Below, piece after piece: positions 1-8,310 of a stretch of DNA of 64,000 bases. Source of the stretch: JACVRN01 sp036389255 (GTDB lineage Bacteria; Acidobacteriota; Blastocatellia; Pyrinomonadales; Pyrinomonadaceae); NCBI GenBank assembly GCA_036389255.1, contig DASVQI010000041.1, positions 1-64,000 of the forward strand. The letters run 5' to 3'. The translations under genes were made by a program, and so were the position numbers. Numbering within the stretch: the stretch's first letter is position 1; the number at the start of each line of letters is the position of its first letter. The notes beneath the pieces were generated by a model. The model had not been told where the DNA came from. It did no database searches and saw only the letters and a program-made list of their open reading frames with translations.

Positions 1-100
1 GAGGCAGCTTGGACTCATTAGATTGAGCAATGGCCATATGATAAAAGCCGAGCAGAAGAATGGCGGCCAATATCCACAATAGGAATGACTTCTGATTCAT
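1..100 (-). CDS. Secreted protein, 5' end of an integron cassette gene (partial)
   Basis: The gene begins with ATG at 98-100 and runs off the left edge, so only about 33 residues are visible. A GGAGGAG ribosome binding site lies 5-6 bases upstream. The residues form a Sec signal peptide: N-terminal MNQKSF, then a hydrophobic stretch ending near HMAIAQ, with cleavage likely after AQ. The gene starts 25 bases from an attC site, the usual spacing in this array, so it is the 35th cassette counted from attI. Its function cannot be judged from this fragment. Confidence 0.7.
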   Translation of the reverse strand, partial: MNQKSFLLWILAAILLLGFYHMAIAQSNESKLP

Positions 101-124
101 GCTACTCCTCCAAACATGAAGCGT

Positions 125-223
125 CTAACGCCCGAATTAACCGGGCGGGAAGAATCATATCGAGCATTCAAATCTCGCGGATGACATCCGCGCTGATTCC
201 GCTCCGGTTGAATGAGTTGTTAG
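125..223 (-). repeat. attC site 1
   Basis: The site begins CTAACGCCCGAATTAA and ends TTGAATGAGTTGTTAG on the + strand. Arms ACCGGGCGGG and CCGCTCCGGTT pair in the folded bottom strand. It closes the two-gene cassette on its right. Confidence 0.93.
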
Positions 224-248
224 ATTGCGTCGCAGATACGAGAATTCC

Positions 249-749
249 TTACTTATCCCGCTTCGCTTTACGCGGTAAAGGCTCTAACAGTTCAGTTGTG
301 CCCTCTACGACACTACGCCCGCCGACGAACGGAGTCGCATCGCCTGCACTCAACACCCGCCCCCCTGTTTTGGCCCCCGCCTTCATTTCTTCCATACCCT
401 CAGTGCGACTTTGATCTATCCTCTGCTGTAATTTGTAACCGAGATAAAAGTTAACCACCTGATAGGCGGCAACAATAAAGCAAAAGAAGACCGCTAAGAT
501 AAGTAATGGCGTTTTGGCGCTGCCTGCTAGGACAGAGATGATAATGGCGGCAGAAGTAAGAGAAAACCCGGCGCTAAACGCTTCCAGCACACGTATCTTT
601 CTGATCTTCTGCTCGCGCGTCCATTTTCTAAATAACCTTGGCTGGGCAAGGGTATCCATGTCCAGCAACCATTCGCCACAACGTTTACAGTAAGAGTCCG
701 CACTCTGGTCACCGGCTCCACACTTTGGGCAGAACATACTTTTCATCAT
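249..749 (-). CDS. Zinc-ribbon membrane protein, integron cassette
   Basis: The product is about 166 aa. Close to the start are two CxxC pairs (CPKCG and CKRCG) forming a zinc ribbon, as in proteins that begin with a 'FCPKCG' motif. Two adjacent hydrophobic segments in the middle predict a hairpin in the membrane, and the tail is charged and soluble. A longer reading from a TTG at 788 exists, but the first ATG (749) leaves the zinc ribbon right at the N-terminus and is preferred; no strong ribosome binding site is seen for either. It shares one cassette with the DoxX-like gene at 800-1207, apparently because the attC between them collapsed. The function is unknown. Confidence 0.75.
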   Translation of the reverse strand: MMKSMFCPKCGAGDQSADSYCKRCGEWLLDMDTLAQPRLFRKWTREQKIRKIRVLEAFSAGFSLTSAAIIISVLAGSAKTPLLILAVFFCFIVAAYQVVNFYLGYKLQQRIDQSRTEGMEEMKAGAKTGGRVLSAGDATPFVGGRSVVEGTTELLEPLPRKAKRDK

Positions 750-786
750 AGCTTTAGTGTAACTCTGGTACTGCAACAGAGGAAGC

Positions 787-812
787 AATCTAACGCTAAT
801 TATGTTGCGCCA
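787..812 (-). repeat. Collapsed attC scar between two fused cassettes
   Basis: The bases CTAACGCT and, 6 bases later, GTTGCGCC match the two outer ends of the neighbouring attC sites (CTAACGCCC... and ...TTAGGTGCGCC), with the roughly 90 bases between them missing. This looks like an attC that lost its stem, joining the zinc-ribbon and DoxX-like cassettes into one unit. The match is short, so this remains an inference. Confidence 0.45.
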
Positions 813-1207
813 TCCGTTGTATCACGCCGATTAGCTTCACGCGCCTCTGCCTCTTTAGCAGATTCCTCCAACTCTAAGACAACTTGAAGCGGCAATCTTA
901 CCCATAATGCTTCGACACTATACTCTGGAAAAAGATCATGATTGACCACCATCTGAACGTTAGCTGGAAAGACCGCGACCAACAATGCCATCAAGCCCCA
1001 AGCCGCCAACTGCGTAAACTTTGGGATAAGAAGCAAGATGCCCAGAATGATTTCAACTAAACCGCTCAGATAAACCAATAGCAGATGCCAAGGCAGATAA
1101 GACGGCATGATACGCAAATAGAATGTGGTATTAAAGAAATGATTTAAGCCGGCCAGCACGAACAAAATCGCAAGTAAGAATTTGAGAATTAGCTTGATTT
1201 TCCGCAT
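800..1207 (-). CDS. DoxX-like membrane protein, integron cassette
   Basis: The product is 135 aa with four predicted membrane helices. N-terminal LLAILFVLAGLNHFFN and a second helix with SGLVEIILGILLLIP match the DoxX/MauE-like four-helix family, whose members are linked to redox or quinone functions. The tail after about residue 110 is highly charged (EESAKEAEAREANRR) and is probably cytoplasmic. ATG at 1207 follows attC 2 by 34 bases with no clear ribosome binding site, as for many cassettes here. The family assignment is fairly secure; the role is unknown. Confidence 0.8.
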   Translation of the reverse strand: MRKIKLILKFLLAILFVLAGLNHFFNTTFYLRIMPSYLPWHLLLVYLSGLVEIILGILLLIPKFTQLAAWGLMALLVAVFPANVQMVVNHDLFPEYSVEALWVRLPLQVVLELEESAKEAEAREANRRDTTDGAT

Positions 1208-1240
1208 AAGCCATAGCTTGCGATAAGTGTCTTCCGCAGC

Positions 1241-1346
1241 CTAACGCTCGAATTAACCGGGCGCAAGCATATAGCATTCGAGCAGACCGCAGAGAGCAAC
1301 TATGAAAAGAATGCTATTGAGCGCTCGGGTTGAATGAGTTGTTAGG
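1241..1346 (-). repeat. attC site 2
   Basis: It runs from CTAACGCTCGAATTAACC to GGGTTGAATGAGTTGTTAG. The inner stem contains the palindromic AGCATTCG/AATGCTA pair. The stop codon of the 1342-1956 gene overlaps its end. Confidence 0.92.
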
Positions 1347-1956
1347 CGCGCTTTCGCCTTGGATATACTTTTGTTTTATCAAGGTGAACTGATTTTTCTT
1401 CATAATAGCTCATAACATAGGTCAAATAAATGCTGACATTTATTATCATCATTAACAAGGCTAAATCTTGATCTCTAAAGGGAAGAAGATTGCCCCTCCC
1501 TATGTAAAGGCATCTGTATATCGCGAGAGCAGATGTCACAATACCATAAGGAAAATAGTATTTTCTATCAGCAATATTCTTCCACTTATACCAGAGGAAT
1601 AACCAAGGGACAGTTCCGAATACAATGATGGTGATTAGATAATTGGGTGGAGCTTTCAATGCTATAAATGAGAACAAGTATCCAAAACACGTTAGAATAT
1701 CGCATAGAAAATACCTTAAAGGTTTTCTATTTGGATCTTCAATTACACTCTCCATGTCGCCATATAAGTGAGCGAAGTCAAGAAAATAAAAGAAAAGAAT
1801 AAGGTAACGAATGAAATTGTCAGGTGTTATAAAAAAGGCCCATGTAAAATTTGATTTGTCTGGGGGTATTAGCTCATAAAGCATGGAGCCAAGAAATCCC
1901 GGATAGATTAGCCCGTAGATTATTTTGTCCCAAGTCTTTTTATCTGACATTTTCAT
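1342..1956 (-). CDS. Multi-pass membrane protein of unknown function, integron cassette
   Basis: The product is 204 aa with about five hydrophobic segments (around residues 10-28, 42-60, 85-102, 106-122 and 165-182) joined by short charged loops, and ends in a basic tail (YPRRKRA). I do not recognise the family. The stop codon lies inside attC 2, so the coding region fills the whole cassette. The AT-rich codon use differs from the core genes at the right of the window, consistent with a foreign origin. Start is ATG at 1956; an internal ATG two codons later is equally possible. Confidence 0.78.
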   Translation of the reverse strand: MKMSDKKTWDKIIYGLIYPGFLGSMLYELIPPDKSNFTWAFFITPDNFIRYLILFFYFLDFAHLYGDMESVIEDPNRKPLRYFLCDILTCFGYLFSFIALKAPPNYLITIIVFGTVPWLFLWYKWKNIADRKYYFPYGIVTSALAIYRCLYIGRGNLLPFRDQDLALLMMIINVSIYLTYVMSYYEEKSVHLDKTKVYPRRKRA

Positions 1957-2000
1957 AAGTGATGCCTCTAGCTATTAAACGATGTGTCGAATTGAAGCAC

Positions 2001-2104
2001 CTAACGCCCGAATTAACCCGGCCCGCGAACAGCATCCGACATTATGGGACAATTCAATGATGGAAAGAATGCTATCGCGGGCTCGGGTTGAATGAGTTGT
2101 TAGG
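2001..2104 (-). repeat. attC site 3
   Basis: It has the AACCCGGCCCGCG and CGCGGGCTCGGGTT arm variant, with an inner AGCATCCGACATT...AATGCTATC stem. It closes the long NACHT cassette. Confidence 0.92.
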
Positions 2105-2161
2105 TGGCGTTGTTTTGATAATGCAAGACGGAAGATGTATTTCAATCGGGGATTGATAGTC

Positions 2162-5100
2162 TCAATCCGCAAATAGCCTTACCTCTCCTTGTGATTTTCT
2201 AATTTTATGTTCGATACGCTCAAGATAATCTTTACCGAGAAGAGATTCCAGTCTCGCATGGTTAGCACTTATTGTTTCTAGAGTTGTTATGTCTCCAAGC
2301 AGTTCAACCAAAGTTATGCAATTACGAATGAATGGCTCCACCAATGATTTAGATGCTATTTGTATATTTAGCCAAGGTTTAATCAGAGGAGCTAAGTTTT
2401 CTAGACGCTGGCGACTAACTATAGGTATTTCTCGAGAAGAATAATGGGACTTAAGTTTTGGCAGTAGCTCTACGATCTTAGTGTAAAGCATTTTGGGATT
2501 TGGTTCGAGGTTTATTAGTAATCCTAATGCCATCGAGGACATTTCATTATTCTCTTCAAATATTGAGTATAGCGACCTTAAAACTTCTATTGATACACTA
2601 GGCTCCTCACTGCTCGGATACCAAACTCCATTAGTTTTTAAGAAGCCAATCAAACTATGTCCCCAGACGCTGAATATTTCTTCACGTTGCCCAGTAGGAA
2701 TACTATTATCAGTAACGAACTTACTTATTACAGCATCATATTGTCTGTTTCCAGCTTCAGCCATTATTAATGTCGCCAGAAATACTGCATACCTATTCTT
2801 AGAGTTAGAGGCAACATCCTCCAACCTTCTGTAATCTTCTTCTGTTGCAATTGCAGTGAATGCATGAGTAAACCAAGTCGACCATATATTAGCCCCTTTC
2901 CTCTCAACCTTTCCTAGCATGTCAAATAAAGCGGGCATTGCTTCAGTTGCATGCATATCGCCAAGCGCTATTAATAAATGCCCAGCTTGATCCGAATAAG
3001 GAGATAACTTAAGCAACTTTATAAATGCAGGAATGGCTGGCTTATAATTCAGCATTGCAATACTTCTACAAATCCACGACCCTAAATCTTGGCTGAATTC
3101 GTGTGTGATGAATCTATTATAAAGCTTTTCGCCTGTGTCATGTAGAGATGAACGTGCAAGTGTTAAAGCAATATCCTGCTTGACGCCAGATCTCTTCGAA
3201 TCATCGAAAATCTTTATTAACTCATCTCTTAGATAAGAATCCTCCAAAGCGGGATACCAGCTGCGCACATACGTTCGAACGTCGGCACTTTCATCAACCA
3301 TCAATCTTACAAAAAGCTCTTTCCGATTTGGAACAGTTCTATTTTCTAAACTCTCAATAATGTATCTTCGGACGTAGCTTGTTTCTGGCTCTTCTGATAA
3401 TAGACTGATAAGTAATTCTGTAGTAGACGCGTCGTTCATATCTGATAGCAGAGCCGCTAACCGATGTGAAACATAAATAAATGGCGAACCGGGGTGCTTA
3501 ATCAGCATTGCGAAGAACTCACCTAACAGAGACTCAATGCCGCTAACTTCTACCAAACCTTCTACAGAATCAATTATCTGATTAGCAATGGTCAGATTAT
3601 CTTTATTCTCATCAAACATATATTTGAAATGCTTAAGTATCTTTTCTTTTAGCTTGATCTTTACTGATTCGTTTAGGCTTTCCGCGTTCCAAGCTAATAG
3701 TCTCGCTAAGACAGCTTTACGATTATCTCTGTCGTATTGTATAGCAGCCTCAATGCAGGAGATTTGTTCACTATCGTCGCCAGTTCTAAAAAAATATATA
3801 ACTGCGCTTTCACCAATATAAGTTGATAAGTTCCAAGTAATGACTTGTAATCTTTGCTTATTCTCAATTTTGTCTAACTGCAAAACATTTAAAGCTACTA
3901 TATAATCTCTAAGAAGAGAGAAATAAAAGCCGATGGTAGTACTTCTCGCATCATCAAAGTATTTATACAAAATGTTTAGATTGAACAAATCAGGAGGAAT
4001 ATCATCATAAATCCGAAGAGACAGTGCACTTCTTAGACTTTCCTCGGATAACTGCACTTGATTCCGATCCAAAAGGCACTTACTCATACCATTCAAAAAC
4101 CTAAGACATAGATCGCTGTTAGCGCTTTTCTCCAACTTCAACTTCAAATACCTGTTTAAGGTACTTCTGGATTCTTTGCTTAAATCAAGCGGTATTTTAT
4201 CAGCGTATGCAACTTCACACGCAACGCGTAGCCCAAAAGGATTCATATTCCCCACTGCAAATATATCGTCGAGTTGAATGATGCCGAGCCATTTTTCGTA
4301 TTTAGTCACTGCATCTTTAGTTTCGGCATTATCAAAATCGGCCAATTCAGGTATCTCCGGGAATAGACTATCGTTGATCGTTGTTGGAATGCCGTTCCTA
4401 GATAAGAAAGATTGCCAAATTGAAGGTTTACAACTAACAACGAATTTCATTCGAAGTAATTTTAGGCAATTTACTACTTGGCTTAATTGATAAACCTTAT
4501 CTGCCGCCTCCCATTCGTCAACGGCATCAAGAAAGACCGTAAATGATTTGCTATATCTCATGGCGAGCGTGGATATCTTCTTCAACACACTGATCTCAGA
4601 TTCTTGAGGCGAAAAATCTAGGTTGAAATCAACGCTAATTTCCTTAAGAAAGGAAGATCCCAATAATGAGCCCGAATATAAAAGTACTGGCTCGGAAACA
4701 CTACTATCTACAAGGTGACATATTGTATTCGTCTTTCCTGTCCCTGATTCGCCAACTATAGCAAAAAGGCATTTATCGTCTTGCTCTATAAATTTCTCAA
4801 AGCAGCTCTCTAGCGCTTCTCTGCGGACATACGCTTCAGGTATGTACTTTTTCTTTATCTGGGTATCAATATTTTCAGTTGGTTGTGCCCGAAATTTTTC
4901 CAGAGCAGCTTGATTATGCGACTGACAAAAATTAAGCAAATTGTCATAAGAATACCCCACGAAGTGCTTGAGCGCTTCGAAGCGCAATCCAATTTCTGAT
5001 TCAAGGCTAGGATAGTAGCCACTTATCACTATATCTCTAGCTATTTGATTAATGGCCTCTCCTTTCAAAGTCTCGTATATTAATGTTTGCTGTCCATTTG

Positions 5101-5410
5101 AAAGAATTACATATGGAGCCATTGGGTCAAGAAGGCGAGCGTAGGACAGACCTTGTTTTCTATCTGCATCTGTTAAATCTTCTCCTTCAGCCTTTAGTTC
5201 AATCAAGAACAAAGGTTTTCCATCTCTTCGGCATAAAATATCTAATCTACCCGTGGCAATTTTCGTCTCTTCACCTTTTACCGTATAAACACCACGCCCT
5301 AATTGAATCGTGAAATTTGACTCGAATTCTAAATCTCCCGCTGAAAATCCAATGCCCTGAAGCAACGGGAGCAAAATATTATTCTTAATATTTTCTTCAT
5401 TTATTTTCAT
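2162..5410 (-). CDS. PD-(D/E)XK nuclease - NACHT-like STAND ATPase - HEAT repeat protein, likely anti-phage, in an integron cassette
   Basis: The product is 1082 aa. Residues about 35-115 resemble the HsdR N-terminal nuclease domain: Asp57 in GRLDILC and Glu71-Leu-Lys73 in LIELK form a PD-(D/E)XK core. Residues about 200-400 are a P-loop STAND/NACHT-type ATPase with Walker A GESGTGKT (220-227) and Walker B TVFLDAVDE (291-299). From about residue 600 the protein is helical with HEAT-like repeats (for example ALGDMHATEAMPALFDML). Nuclease-STAND-repeat architecture is known from Avs and related anti-phage proteins, where the repeats sense a phage component and the ATPase oligomerises to activate the nuclease. 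This function is inferred here. The gene almost fills a 3.4-kb cassette, about six times the usual size in this array. No strong ribosome binding site precedes ATG 5410. Confidence 0.85.
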   Translation of the reverse strand: MKINEENIKNNILLPLLQGIGFSAGDLEFESNFTIQLGRGVYTVKGEETKIATGRLDILCRRDGKPLFLIELKAEGEDLTDADRKQGLSYARLLDPMAPYVILSNGQQTLIYETLKGEAINQIARDIVISGYYPSLESEIGLRFEALKHFVGYSYDNLLNFCQSHNQAALEKFRAQPTENIDTQIKKKYIPEAYVRREALESCFEKFIEQDDKCLFAIVGESGTGKTNTICHLVDSSVSEPVLLYSGSLLGSSFLKEISVDFNLDFSPQESEISVLKKISTLAMRYSKSFTVFLDAVDEWEAADKVYQLSQVVNCLKLLRMKFVVSCKPSIWQSFLSRNGIPTTINDSLFPEIPELADFDNAETKDAVTKYEKWLGIIQLDDIFAVGNMNPFGLRVACEVAYADKIPLDLSKESRSTLNRYLKLKLEKSANSDLCLRFLNGMSKCLLDRNQVQLSEESLRSALSLRIYDDIPPDLFNLNILYKYFDDARSTTIGFYFSLLRDYIVALNVLQLDKIENKQRLQVITWNLSTYIGESAVIYFFRTGDDSEQISCIEAAIQYDRDNRKAVLARLLAWNAESLNESVKIKLKEKILKHFKYMFDENKDNLTIANQIIDSVEGLVEVSGIESLLGEFFAMLIKHPGSPFIYVSHRLAALLSDMNDASTTELLISLLSEEPETSYVRRYIIESLENRTVPNRKELFVRLMVDESADVRTYVRSWYPALEDSYLRDELIKIFDDSKRSGVKQDIALTLARSSLHDTGEKLYNRFITHEFSQDLGSWICRSIAMLNYKPAIPAFIKLLKLSPYSDQAGHLLIALGDMHATEAMPALFDMLGKVERKGANIWSTWFTHAFTAIATEEDYRRLEDVASNSKNRYAVFLATLIMAEAGNRQYDAVISKFVTDNSIPTGQREEIFSVWGHSLIGFLKTNGVWYPSSEEPSVSIEVLRSLYSIFEENNEMSSMALGLLINLEPNPKMLYTKIVELLPKLKSHYSSREIPIVSRQRLENLAPLIKPWLNIQIASKSLVEPFIRNCITLVELLGDITTLETISANHARLESLLGKDYLERIEHKIRKSQGEVRLFAD

Positions 5411-5497
5411 AGGTTGATAAACCTTACGAGCACATCATCTCATAGCTATTAATTACTTCTAGTATACAGATAAGAGTGTTATGTCATTAGTAGCCAC

Positions 5498-5597
5498 CTA
5501 ACGCTCGAATTAACCGGGCGCGACGAGCCGTGATAACCAGCATAGTCTCGCGCATGAAAGCCGCGCTATTCGCGCTCCGGTTGAATGAGTTGTTGGG
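5498..5597 (-). repeat. attC site 4
   Basis: It starts CTAACGCTCGAATTAACC and ends TTGAATGAGTTGTTGGG. The terminal GTTGGG instead of GTTAGG is a core-site variant also seen at attC 20. Confidence 0.92.
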
Positions 5598-5614
5598 CTT
5601 TCGCGCGGAGCTAA

Positions 5615-6232
5615 TCACTCAAGGTTGCCATAGGTCTCATCGTATATTTCCTTTAAAGGACGCCCTTGATATGCCCAGTGAGGGCTCGGAGCAATATCAT
5701 GTTCTATCCCGTATATACGCCGAGTGGCGGCGGTTAGCGACATCTCTTCATCACCCAATCTTACTTTCTTAGCTGCAATAACTTCTACTACTGTGTCTGT
5801 ATGTATTGACTGAAGATTCGAACCTATTGGAATACCCATCTCCTCAAAATTCAGATTAGGTCGCCGCGACTTCAAATGCTCGGCAGCCGCAACAGATTGT
5901 TGGTCGAGAGTATTTGGCTGCTGCAAAATTTCAGCCGTTGCATCCTCCGTATGAAGCAATTTTAGTATTGCAATAGCTTGTTCCGGTTCGATTCGGAAAA
6001 ATTCCCTTTTCGGATTTACGCGGTAGGGAGCAAATGCGGTGTGCAGAGCTTTCTCAACCTCTTCTGAATTCGGTATACGTCCAGCAAACTCAATCGTAAA
6101 TGGAACGGGCACGCCCGTTGTGTATAGTTGAGCAATACGAATATTTGCATCATCGTGCGATGTTCGCCCAATCTTCACAAGACCCGGCATAGCCGGATTC
6201 GATAATACATAGACAATGCTGAACTGTTGCAT
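5615..6232 (-). CDS. GIY-YIG (T5orf172-type) nuclease-like protein, integron cassette
   Basis: The product is 205 aa. The N-terminus IVYVLSNPAMPGLVKIGRTS matches the T5orf172/Mug113 branch of the GIY-YIG fold, where the usual GIY is replaced by VYV and the second motif is KIGRT. Residues 38-80 continue the domain (PFTIEFAGRIPNSEEVEKALH, then REFFRI). The C-terminal half (120-205) is unassigned; it includes the segment AAKKVRLGDEEMSLTAATRRIYG, which looks like a DNA-binding or 'DUF4357-like' region. ATG 6232 has a good GAGGAAAAATT ribosome binding site. Related proteins occur in phages and mobile DNA; the role here may be defensive but is unproven. Confidence 0.82.
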   Translation of the reverse strand: MQQFSIVYVLSNPAMPGLVKIGRTSHDDANIRIAQLYTTGVPVPFTIEFAGRIPNSEEVEKALHTAFAPYRVNPKREFFRIEPEQAIAILKLLHTEDATAEILQQPNTLDQQSVAAAEHLKSRRPNLNFEEMGIPIGSNLQSIHTDTVVEVIAAKKVRLGDEEMSLTAATRRIYGIEHDIAPSPHWAYQGRPLKEIYDETYGNLE

Positions 6233-6253
6233 AATTTTTCCTCGATAGAAAGC

Positions 6254-6353
6254 CCAACGCCCGAATTAACGCGGCGGGAGATGCCGAACCAAGCATCCAA
6301 TCCCCGCGAATGAAAATCGAGCTAATCCCGCTCGCGTTGAATGAGTTGTTAGG
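6254..6353 (-). repeat. attC site 5
   Basis: It begins CCCAACGCCCGAATTAACGC and ends GCGTTGAATGAGTTGTTAGG. Arms AACGCGGCGGG and CCCGCTCGCGTT show the GCG arm variant. Confidence 0.93.
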
Positions 6354-6380
6354 TGCGCCTTCATTATCAGCAGCCTTCGA

Positions 6381-6737
6381 TTAGTTTCCTTTACTCTTTA
6401 GCTTCTTCTCAAAAGCGGCCACCCATTTCCTCAAATAGTTAACCTGCTCACTATTATCATTATGGAAGCAACATACATAATACTTAGCATAGGTATAATT
6501 CTCCATAGGACACGTTCGATACTGTGACAGGAACTTCTCGAATAGGGACTTCTTCAACTCCTTATGAGACAGTTTATCAAGTTCTGGATACAATTTCTTG
6601 AGTTCATCACAAGAGTATATTCTGGGTTCGAGTGAAGACTTGGACTGGAGAGCTAATGCATTCAAGGCAACAAAGCTAGAGAGAAGAAAGGCAATACACA
6701 TTATAAGAAAACGATGGATTAAAATATCTGTTCTCAT
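6381..6737 (-). CDS. Secreted protein of unknown function, integron cassette
   Basis: The product is 118 aa. ATG at 6737 follows a GGAAAGGA ribosome binding site; a reading that starts 30 bases further up would begin inside the attC and is rejected. Residues 1-30 form a signal peptide ending near LNALALQ. The mature part is rich in Lys and Leu with four cysteines (one in the SCDEL segment, one at TCPM and a CC pair), suggesting disulfide bonds outside the cytoplasm. I do not recognise the family. Confidence 0.75.
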   Translation of the reverse strand: MRTDILIHRFLIMCIAFLLSSFVALNALALQSKSSLEPRIYSCDELKKLYPELDKLSHKELKKSLFEKFLSQYRTCPMENYTYAKYYVCCFHNDNSEQVNYLRKWVAAFEKKLKSKGN

Positions 6738-6767
6738 TTCATATCCTTTCCTGATAAAGCGAAGCAC

Positions 6768-6864
6768 CTAACGCCCGAATTAACCCGGCGCGATGAACTG
6801 CTGATACGAGCAAGTTAACGATGAAAGACAAGCTTATTCGCGCTCCGGTTGAATGAGTTGTTAT
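6768..6864 (-). repeat. attC site 6
   Basis: It runs from CTAACGCCCGAATTAACC to GGTTGAATGAGTTGTTATG. It ends in GTTATG rather than GTTAGG. The stop codon of the DUF4241 gene overlaps its last bases. Confidence 0.92.
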
Positions 6865-7547
6865 GCCGCACCATTGTCGGGAAATAGAGCAAAGTCGGTT
6901 ACCAAACTTGTTAATTTGCCTGCCGCATCATACCCCCAGAAAGATGCGTAGCCACCGTCTCCCCAACCAGAAGAAAAAGTAATTATGTTCCCCTCAATAT
7001 CATCGCTTACTCGCATATTAACCCAACCTGCTGTCCGATATTTGCCAAATGAATGTTTATCCATTTCCGCAAGTATTCGATCACAGCAACTCTCAAACTC
7101 GTCTGCGTCTGTAGTTAACTCTTCGAGAACTTGAGCTGCATCTAAATCCATAAAACAACCAGTTCCAGCATCAACGCTATAGGAAATCCGGTCTTCTGTC
7201 TGGTTAGTGTTAGGTTCGTTGATAGATGCAACTTCCCATCTGACAGGTGATTTGTCGCTAATTCTGAGCATTGCACAAGCAAAACGAGATTCACCAGAAG
7301 GCTGGAAATTGGCAACGCTAACAATAACTGGATAATGTCCAGGTGTTACCGTTTTCTTGAAGTAGTAGCGGGTATCCGGCCCAATCAACGGGTCGCAGGC
7401 AATGATTTCCCCAGAAGGAACTATAAGTTCTCCGATTTGATGAGTTGAAATCGTAGCGTCCTGTACATCCGGTCTTCCGTAATTTGGCATGTTTCTAAAA
7501 GAATAACCATCTTGCAGGACTGCATCCAGATTAGAATAAGGTTTCAT
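6861..7547 (-). CDS. DUF4241-family protein, integron cassette
   Basis: The product is 228 aa. The order of motifs fits DUF4241: SGEIIACDPLIG near residue 46, PGHYPVIVSV near 70, SYSVDAGTGCFMDLDAA near 125, then WGDGGYASFWGYDAAG near 200 and a final VTDFALFP. DUF4241 proteins are soluble and often lie near toxin or immunity genes, but no biochemical activity is established. ATG 7547 is preferred over the TTG two codons upstream. The stop codon sits inside attC 6, so the gene fills the cassette. Confidence 0.8.
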   Translation of the reverse strand: MKPYSNLDAVLQDGYSFRNMPNYGRPDVQDATISTHQIGELIVPSGEIIACDPLIGPDTRYYFKKTVTPGHYPVIVSVANFQPSGESRFACAMLRISDKSPVRWEVASINEPNTNQTEDRISYSVDAGTGCFMDLDAAQVLEELTTDADEFESCCDRILAEMDKHSFGKYRTAGWVNMRVSDDIEGNIITFSSGWGDGGYASFWGYDAAGKLTSLVTDFALFPDNGAA

Positions 7548-7580
7548 GAGCAATATTCCGTTTGGTAACAGTTTAGCGGC

Positions 7581-7680
7581 ATAACGCCCGAATTAACCGG
7601 GCGGGAAGCATTGAGAGAAGCCTTCAATCCTTGCGAATGACATCCATGCTGATTCCGCTCCGGTTGAATGAGTTGTTAGG
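7581..7680 (-). repeat. attC site 7
   Basis: It runs from ATAACGCCCGAATTAACC to GGTTGAATGAGTTGTTAGG. Arms ACCGGGCGGG and CCGCTCCGGT pair. Confidence 0.93.
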
Positions 7681-7701
7681 CGGCGCTCCAATCATACAAC
7701 T

Positions 7702-8157
7702 TCAAATTAAAGCCATCTGGCTTTCTTTCCTGTTTAGGGCAACGGCAACAATGACAAACGATAAGCACCAAACATAATACCCATATAAAAGCTGAAGATT
7801 CTGAAAGATGAGAAATCCGACTGTGCATACAAACAGAGCGGCAAAAGCTATAATCCATCGCACCCAACTAGATTTTTTACCTCTCAGCAGCAACAAGGTC
7901 GGAGCTATAAGCATTAGCAAGTTAAAGAGGCCAATGATTCCAATGCCCAAGAAGAAGACTACCTCGGCTTTATCACTCCAATCAAGACTCGCAAATATGA
8001 GATAGATAGAGATGAAAGAAAAGAAAATGTGAGAAAAGCCTCGATGAGGTTCAAGTCCGGCATCAACGCCAATGGTGAGACTTACTGGTAGAAAGCAAGA
8101 TAGCAAGAACATGAGCCAGCCAATGAGCAGTAATGTTGTTCTCGCCATTCCCCGCAT
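7702..8157 (-). CDS. Four-helix membrane protein of unknown function, integron cassette
   Basis: The product is 151 aa with four clear hydrophobic segments (about 7-28, 42-58, 67-91 and 100-140) and few charged residues. Nothing in it identifies a family. The start could be ATG 8157 or the ATG three codons later, which follows a GGGGA stretch. The cassette contains no other gene. Confidence 0.72.
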   Translation of the reverse strand: MRGMARTTLLLIGWLMFLLSCFLPVSLTIGVDAGLEPHRGFSHIFFSFISIYLIFASLDWSDKAEVVFFLGIGIIGLFNLLMLIAPTLLLLRGKKSSWVRWIIAFAALFVCTVGFLIFQNLQLLYGYYVWCLSFVIVAVALNRKESQMALI

Positions 8158-8190
8158 AACTTGTTTATATCAGACTATTCTAGAAGACGC

Positions 8191-8292
8191 CTAACGCCCG
8201 AATTAACGCGGCGGGAAGCACCTGCGAACAACGTTCAATCCTTGCGAATGAAAGACATGCTTATTTCCGCTCGCGTTGAATGAGTTGTTAGG
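8191..8292 (-). repeat. attC site 8
   Basis: It runs from CTAACGCCCGAATTAACG to GCGTTGAATGAGTTGTTAGG. Arms AACGCGGCGGG and CCGCTCGCGTT pair. Confidence 0.93.
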
Positions 8293-8310
8293 CTGCGCCA
8301 TTGCCGATAA

